Shown here: piece by piece, positions 57,900 to 64,000 of the stretch
How positions within the stretch are numbered: position 1 is the stretch's first letter
How the letters are laid out: each line of letters opens with the position of its first letter
DNA from: Eublepharis macularius
Taxonomy: Eukaryota > Chordata > Lepidosauria > Squamata > Eublepharidae
NCBI RefSeq assembly: GCF_028583425.1
Contig: NC_072791.1
Coordinates: forward strand, 199,058,311 to 199,122,310
Length of the DNA stretch: 64,000 nucleotides
Direction of reading: 5' to 3'
Translations under genes and position numbers: made by a program
The notes under the pieces: model-generated
What the model saw: only the letters and a program-made list of their open reading frames with translations
The model's database searches: none
What the model was told of the DNA's origin: nothing

Positions 57900-59270
57900 T
57901 TCGGATTTAAAATCTGCAAGTTACATAGTAGGATTTCTCTCCAAAACTTACTTTTGCTACTTGGACCTCATAATTCCTCTTGAAAACAACTTTGTTTGCC
58001 ACAGTGATCCATGAAGTGGATCTGGTATCTTATTCCAAACCAATCCATGTATAGAAACAAGTTTCTAACAGACTTGCTCTTCCATCAATCCCGTGGATTG
58101 CTGGAGTGTGATGAGCGGATCCAGGCATCTGAGGTTGCGTGTAAACAAATACATGTGCCTGCTCTCAGCTCTAAAACTACCAAATGCCCACCAGGCAGGG
58201 GTAAGGAGGAAATACAGCTGTTGGACTCAGTGAAACATGTTTACATGCAAAGTCTGAAGAGATCAGCTCTGCTAACCTGATACATGCATCTTTAGTTAGG
58301 TAAAGGGGATCAGGAAGCAGAATAGCAGAATCGCAACTGCACAGCATTCTCCTGTGCTCATAGGTCCTTGGATCAGGCTCATCAGTGGTTCCTGAGCGAG
58401 ACCATCACTGTGTGTTTTCTTCTTCTAATGGGAGGGGAAGATTTAATTTTCTCAGTATCTACAAGGGCAACCTGTCCTCTGAAGACCTTGGTTAAAACAG
58501 CAAATGGAATATAGGCATACAGAAACGAACTGGGATTTATCATGCTGTGCTTCAGATTGCATATTCCTATGGGATACAACATTGGGAGCCAGAGTTTGAA
58601 CAGAGAATTGAGATTTCTTTCAACACAGAGTGGGGTAAAAAGGAAAGGCCCATGGGAAACCTAACAAACAGCTAGCATTAGGTGACTGGAGTCTCAACAA
58701 TGTGCAAGCACATATCCTTGTAATTCTTGATAAAACCCCAACAGATGAGGATAGACATTACAGCAACAGGCAAAACTCCAACAGAATGAGGATAGACATT
58801 ACAGCAGGAGTCCCCCTCTATAATGGTTGCCATGTGGTGGGACTAAAAACAAAATTTTGAGAAGATCCACAAAATATTAGAAGGTTCCAAGCCAAGCATT
58901 CTCCTGTAACGGGAGACAGCTTTTTCCAAAGGACTGCTCCTTGCAGATACATAAATATGATGCTTCATGGGCTCTTCCAAGCCACCCCTTCTTCAGCAAG
59001 GTGGAGGAAAGCCAAGGTTGGCTGCTTGCTTTGGGAAAGAGATACTTTAAGAAAGAAGCAAGTGGGTGCCAGGAGACACATGGGTGGAGAGACACATAGG
59101 GGATCACAGAGTTAGATATAGAAGGATCCACAATAATATTCAGGTGCTTGCGGAGCTTGCTGGCCACTTCTTAGCTAGCACTTCCTGCTAGGACAAAACT
59201 GCTAAGGCTGCAATATTCCTTGACCAATCAGCCAGTCCTGTACCAAATATATGTTGTTTGATAGCTAACC
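57900..59270. other. Intergenic stretch with no identified gene
   Basis: No coding frame of known type. The only structure seen is a short direct repeat of about 38 bases (gaggatagacattacagca at about 58747 and 58789). Confidence 0.5.
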
Positions 59271-59274
59271 ATGA

Positions 59275-59420
59275 GTGATTCCGCACACGTTGGATAATGC
59301 ACTTTCAATGCACTTTATCAATCATTTGAGGTGGATTTTTTTGTTCCGCACACGAAAAAATCTGTTCCAAATGATCTATAAAGAGGATTGGAAGTGCATT
59401 ATCCAATGTGTGCGGAATTA
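59275..59420. mobile_element. Fold-back MITE, copy 2
   Basis: tgattccgcacacgttgg at the left and ccaatgtgtgcggaatta at the right, with the same interior as the copy at 15110. Outer bases gagtgattccgc are shared with the other copy and probably mark the true terminus. Confidence 0.8.
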
Positions 59421-60799
59421 TCCCAGGACTACTCTTGACCTCTAATCAAAGGGCCTTTCAGTGCCTGAGGATTGCAGGAAGGATTACAATAGCAATGTAA
59501 GAGGCACTGGTGTGCCTGCTGAAATTATTAATCCCATGTTTAAAGGCTAGAAAAACATGAGCTATGAAATAAAACAATAACTCAAAAAACATTTTTTAAA
59601 GCTGTAATTACTACAATCTACAAATGAGCTATTAAACCAAAATAAGTAACAATAATGGGCTATTAAATCAACATTAGTAAGAATAACCAGTCTAGCAGAC
59701 AACGTATGAACTAAAAAGAGACTGGGATTTGCTTGCATGTTTGGGGCTGTGATTAGAGAAAGGGGCAGAGGGATATGATTGAGATAAAGTAGCTCACAAT
59801 GTTTCCCCCCTACTAATTCAGGCATGAAACTTGAGCATCAGTTCAATACTGCACCACATATAGTTAGAAATGTTAACTGAGGTCAGAGGAATCCATCAGG
59901 ACAAGACACCATCATTTGTGGCAGCCCATGCAGAAGACAAATGGCACAGAAGACATACTTTGTAAGGATGAATTATTAGCCATTCTATGCACTAAAATCT
60001 TGAGGTCCACTGGAGTATAAATTGTGTAGAGTATTTTTGAAGCCTGAAATACTAGTGCCATTGCCTCAAAAAAAATTAGGGACAATGACAATCCTATATT
60101 CCTAAAATGTACGGTGTACAATAGAGTGCAATGCACATTAACAAATCCTGGTCTTATGTATTCAGCTTTAACCACCTGAGAGTTCTGCTGTACCAAATGA
60201 GAGTCAAATGGGGAAGATATTTTAAGTGATGATCCCGTTATTAACAGAATGAGCCAATTTTTATTTTGAAGTGAGTGAAAAAGCAAGAGCAGAGGTGCGA
60301 CGAATGGGCCAAGGTATAATCGTTTTCTTATTGACTGCTTTCTCTGCAGTTACCTACCCTGCCTGTGATGTACATGCTGGAATCTTTCCATATACTAAAA
60401 TGAACACTGGCCATCACGCAGCAAGAAATCAAGAAAATAGGGAATATAACAATTCAGCATTGCAATAAGTAGCTACAACTAATTTTCATCCCACTGGCAG
60501 CAGCTGGCGTCTGTAGACCGCACAAACATAATTAAACTGTCAGTAGAAAAGTTTCTTCGTATGCTGTTTTCCACCCGTTCTTTGTATTTATCTTCCCAGC
60601 TGCAATTCGAACAGGTTAAAAAATATTCTCTGTGATACAGAAAAAATTAACTGGGTATTATGTACTATGGAAACAACTGGATTTATGCAGCCACTAAGTA
60701 TATTCAGACTTCCAGATGACCAAAAGAGGACTGTGTATTTCCTGCCACTAGATGATGTTTCTTATTAATTAGTAACTTTTCACCCCACCCGTTTCCTAA

Positions 60800-60965
60800 G
60801 GAGTTCTCTGCACGGCACAGGGTCATCCCCCTCCTCCATTTTATCCTCACAATAACCCTCCGAGGCAGCTTAGGCTGGCCTAAGGTTACCCAGTGAGTTT
60901 CATGGCAGAGTGGGGATTTGAACCTGGATCTCCCAGGTCCTAATCTAACCACTATGATGCACTGT
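60800..60965 (-). mobile_element. Short-type tRNA SINE, antisense (partial)
   Basis: ttttatcctcacaataaccc and gggatttgaacctggatctc; the 3' tail side is truncated. Confidence 0.7.
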
Positions 60966-61164
60966 CTCTCTCGGGAATTTTCGTGATTACATTGCACATT
61001 TTTACTAGAGCTATAAACCGTATTTCAGTATGAGCAATTCCCATTCAATTAGTTGAATCCCGGCACCAGTGCCTGCTCCTGTCATTATGTGGGCATGCTT
61101 TATAGCTCTGATTCCTGGTATTGAACTTTTCTATTACCTTCTACATTACTAGTGGGGAGTGGTG

Positions 61165-61366
61165 GTGGAGAGTGCCCTCAAGTCATAGCTGACTTATGGT
61201 GGCCCTTGGTGGGGTTTTCATGGCAAGAGGTGGTTTGCCATTGCCTGCCTCTGCAGCGCTCGTCTTCCTTGGAGGTCTCCCATCCAATTACTAACCAAGG
61301 CTGACCCTGCTTAACTTCTGAGAGCTGATGAGGTCAGGCTCACCTGGGCTATCCAGGTCAGGGCAC
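61165..61366 (-). mobile_element. 5S rRNA-derived SINE
   Basis: Antisense: gccctcaagtcatagctgac at the left, tcccatccaattactaacc and cctgcttaacttctgag at the right. Confidence 0.88.
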
Positions 61367-61614
61367 TAACAAGGAGAAGAAGCCTTTTTTTGTTGTTGCT
61401 TAAATCAATCATTAGGGAAAGGATGATATAAAGAGCAGGGAAAATCTGTACAGAATTAGTATATTGTTTCTCTTAATACCCAATGGAATGGCCTTCATCA
61501 TTAGAAAATGAATGGATATAATGACCAATGAATTTACATAGTATTGTTGTGGTACATTGCAATGGCATCAAAAAAAGAAATTCTAGAATGTAATAGTACT
61601 CACTGTAATACAGA

Positions 61615-61800
61615 GGCTGCAAGCGTAGTATACGATTTAGAGTATTATCGTACTGGAGTTCCACTGAGCCGTGAACTCTCTGGGTGACCTTTGGTCAGGC
61701 ATTCTCAGCTTCACTTAACTTGCAGAGTTGGTGTGAGGATAAAAGAGGGAAGCACTGGTGTATGCCCCCTTGAGTTTCCTGGAGAAAGGAAGGATTTTTA
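61615..61800 (+). mobile_element. Short-type tRNA SINE (worn)
   Basis: ccgtgaactctctgggtgac, ggtgtgaggataaaagag and gagttcctggagaaaggaag-like end sequence. Confidence 0.5.
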
Positions 61801-62524
61801 AAATGAAACAACGGGAACAGCTAGCCTCTTGTGGTATTAAAGGCAGCTGTCATGATACAGAAATATGTAGACGGGACATAAGGAAGACAGGTAGTGGGGT
61901 CAATTCACCTAATCCTGCTCTAGTAAAGCTATCCCCAGTCCCGATAGTCTTTTGATCCTGCCCTGCCCTTTTACCTGCGACATGTAGTCTCACATCACAG
62001 AACTGAGATCCATAAGTTCAAATGTCTATGATATATGCGAGTTTGGTTTTTAAAAAGGGTATATTTATCCATTTTTAATTCAGTCATTTCAAAAATCACA
62101 TGAAAATAATTTAATGTGGTACAAAACATGTAGCCAAGTACAATGTACAAGATTGTGACTAGGGTGGCCAAGTTCCCCTGGCAACCAGTGGGAGGTCAGG
62201 AGAGCAGTGGGACAGGAAGTCTCATCTGCATTCCTTGGTGTATGCATGCACCCGTGGCACCAGCTGATTACATCACTTCCAGTGCAACCCAGAAGTGACG
62301 TTAGGGCATCACGTTAGGGCCAATTCTTGAAGAATCATCCCCATAGTGTTTGTGTCCCCCATTTCCCCCCTCCTGCACCCTCCAGCAGGATCCCATCTCT
62401 GAGCCTGCCTTCTCCCGCTGATCTGCTGGTGATGGATGAGCAGAGGCAGGAATTTCTGGGAGACAGCCCACCACTGGCAAGCACCTGGCAAAGCGAATTG
62501 TGACATATACTTAAGATACCAGTC

Positions 62525-62828
62525 GTTCTGTCGGCTCAGTGAAAGAGCATCTGCTTGGCATGCAGAAAGTCCCAGGCTCATTTCCAGATAAAAAGATCAG
62601 ATAGTAGGGGATGGGAAAGACCTCTGACGGAGACCCTGGAAAGCCACTCCCAGTCTGTTTATCTGTATAGGGGGATCATAATCGTGACCAGTTTGGAGGT
62701 TGTAGCAGGGTCAGACTAGGAAGTTTAATTGGTCCAGGAAGAATCCAAGCAATGTGGATTCAGTGAATCAGGACAAAAAACATGAACAGATGAATCTGCT
62801 TTATACTGAATCAGACCCTTGGCCCAAC
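62525..62828 (+). mobile_element. tRNA-Ala-like SINE
   Basis: ggctcagtgaaagagcatct (box A) and gtcccaggctcatttcc (box B) look tRNA-Ala derived. Then come gaaagacctctgacggagac and the end ctttatactgaatcagaccc. It is a family widespread in reptiles; it is not a functional tRNA. Confidence 0.75.
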
Positions 62829-63435
62829 TATTGTCTGCTCTCTTGTTTTCTCCTGGTTGGCTACCCTAGTCTGAGTTGAGACTCCTACATTGCTGGCTAG
62901 CATACCATCCTCTGTAAGGACAAACTACATGCGACTGATCTGGGATTGATTCTCCTGTGGCTTTTCAGCATCTGCAGGAGATCCTCTGATTTCAGCTTGG
63001 GCAGCACCAAATGGATTAACTCCTTTTTTCCATTTCGACACGCTAATATCCCCAGCTCCAACTGCTATTTGCCCACAGGTAAAACATACAAGTACTCATG
63101 CGGTACCTATATGTGAGTCAAATAGTAGCTCTAAGGAGTAACTGAGGTGCAGACAATGGCACAGTAGACAGAGTTAACCCACCTGCCTCCCACACCTTAG
63201 ACTTGATCTAAAGCAAGCTACCTGTGGCTGCTGTCTTCACCTTAAATATCAAGGATGATCCATTCATGAGTGCCTGGCTGTCATATGCACTTCAGCCCTG
63301 TAGTTGAAAAGTGACACAACAGGTTCCTTACAGATTTGCAGCCCTCTAGGTTTCACCTTCATGTCGCCACTAATGTTCCAATGCTATACCGTGGATTCGC
63401 CAACAGTGCATTCATAATGGTACTTTTCAGATTCT

Positions 63436-63640
63436 CAGGGCTTTTTTTTCTGGGAAAAGAGGTGGTGGTACTCAGTGGCGTAGTGCGGGTTGCCAGCGCT
63501 TGGGAAAACTCCCAGCAGGAGGTGGCACCTCGGTGGTGCTCTTGGGACCGTGTGATGATGTCACTTCCAGGAAGTGATGTCATTGTGCAGGGTGTGGCCA
63601 CCTCCCCAGCAGCACTCCCACGATTCAGGCCTGCTTGCCT
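63436..63640. mobile_element. hAT-type MITE, left end
   Basis: CAGGGCTTTTTTTTCTGGG with the following gaaaagaggtggtgg matches the left end of the 9597 family. I do not see the matching right end before 64000, so the right boundary is a guess. Confidence 0.55.
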
Positions 63641-63807
63641 CCCTGCCCCTTACCTGGCAGCCCTCCGGCACAACCGCCTGTGCCGCCAAGCTTGGTGCAC
63701 TCCTTGGCTAGCAGCCACTTCAGGAGGGCCAGCACCATGCCCAGAGAGCTGGCTGTTCCATCAGTGCAGCAGGCGGCCTCCCACAGATGCAGCATAGGAT
63801 CTCCTCA

Positions 63808-64000
63808 TAGGGTTGCGAGCCTCCAGATGGTCGGCTGGAGATCTCCCGGAATTACAGCTGATCTCTAGGCCATAGAGATCAGTTCCCCTGGAGAAAATGG
63901 CTGCTTTGGAGGGTGGACTTCATGGCATTATACCCTGCTGTGGTCCCTCCCTTCCCCAAATCCTGTCCTCTCCATGCTCCACCCCTCAAATCTCCAGGAA
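63808..64000 (+). repeat. 'gttgccaacctcc' interspersed repeat, runs off window
   Basis: tagggttgcgagcctccag, ctggagatctcccggaatta, ending at the window edge in caaatctccaggaa. Confidence 0.65.

Noticed and set aside
60271-60468. 65-residue frame MSEKARAEVRRMGQG...
   Set aside because: Plausible-looking N terminus but no splice partner, no conserved motif and no CpG promoter nearby.
62525-62600. tRNA-Ala gene
   Set aside because: Box A and box B are present but the cloverleaf is broken (box B reads gctcatttcc) and it continues as a SINE.
57900-64000. DYNC1I2 (next gene in mammals after CYBRD1)
   Set aside because: No frame in this stretch resembles dynein intermediate chain exons; the gene, if syntenic, lies to the right of the window.

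Overview
The window is vertebrate nuclear DNA, most likely from a squamate reptile (lizard or snake). It has spliced genes with GT/AG introns, a CpG-island promoter and a dense load of interspersed repeats. The clearest lineage marks are two Sauria-type SINEs, several 5S rRNA-derived SINEs with a Bov-B-like tail, a decayed CR1 LINE and many hAT-type MITEs. I cannot name the species.

There are two protein-coding genes, both on the + strand and in the order known from other vertebrates. DCAF17 (a substrate receptor of the CUL4-DDB1 ubiquitin ligase) enters from the left edge. Its last ten coding exons lie at 1015-19011 and encode about 383 residues; the first exons are outside the window. CYBRD1 (duodenal cytochrome b, an ascorbate-dependent transmembrane ferric reductase) is complete in four coding exons, 40689-53280. 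It encodes 283 residues and keeps all four heme-ligand histidines. All exon phases join cleanly, so both genes look functional. They share no obvious pathway; they are simply syntenic neighbours.

Layout: 1-19011 DCAF17 exons and introns, with intron 9950-14882 holding an antisense L1-like element that has ORF1 but no ORF2. 19012-40100 is an intergenic repeat-rich stretch with two related LTRs, a 1.5-kb hAT element carrying an internal minisatellite, inverted pairs of a repeat with a hammerhead-ribozyme-like core, a roughly 1.8-kb element with long inverted ends, and a PIF/Harbinger transposase remnant. 40100-41100 is the CpG island and first exon of CYBRD1. 41100-53280 holds CYBRD1 introns with several near-perfect fold-backs. 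53281-55575 is the probable CYBRD1 3'UTR, containing a hAT MITE. 55600-64000 is intergenic, with a CR1 pseudogene at about 56300-57868 and assorted SINEs.

The most unusual items are: (1) the 2.1-kb 'half-L1' with an 18-19 bp target-site duplication and an internal 580-bp tandem duplication; (2) the inverted repeats whose core reads CTGATGA-stem-GAAA, like a hammerhead ribozyme, suggesting Penelope-like LTRs; (3) a MITE inserted 32 bp upstream of a DCAF17 exon, where the MITE/target-site junction may now supply the branch point. All family assignments come from reading the sequence; no database search was possible.
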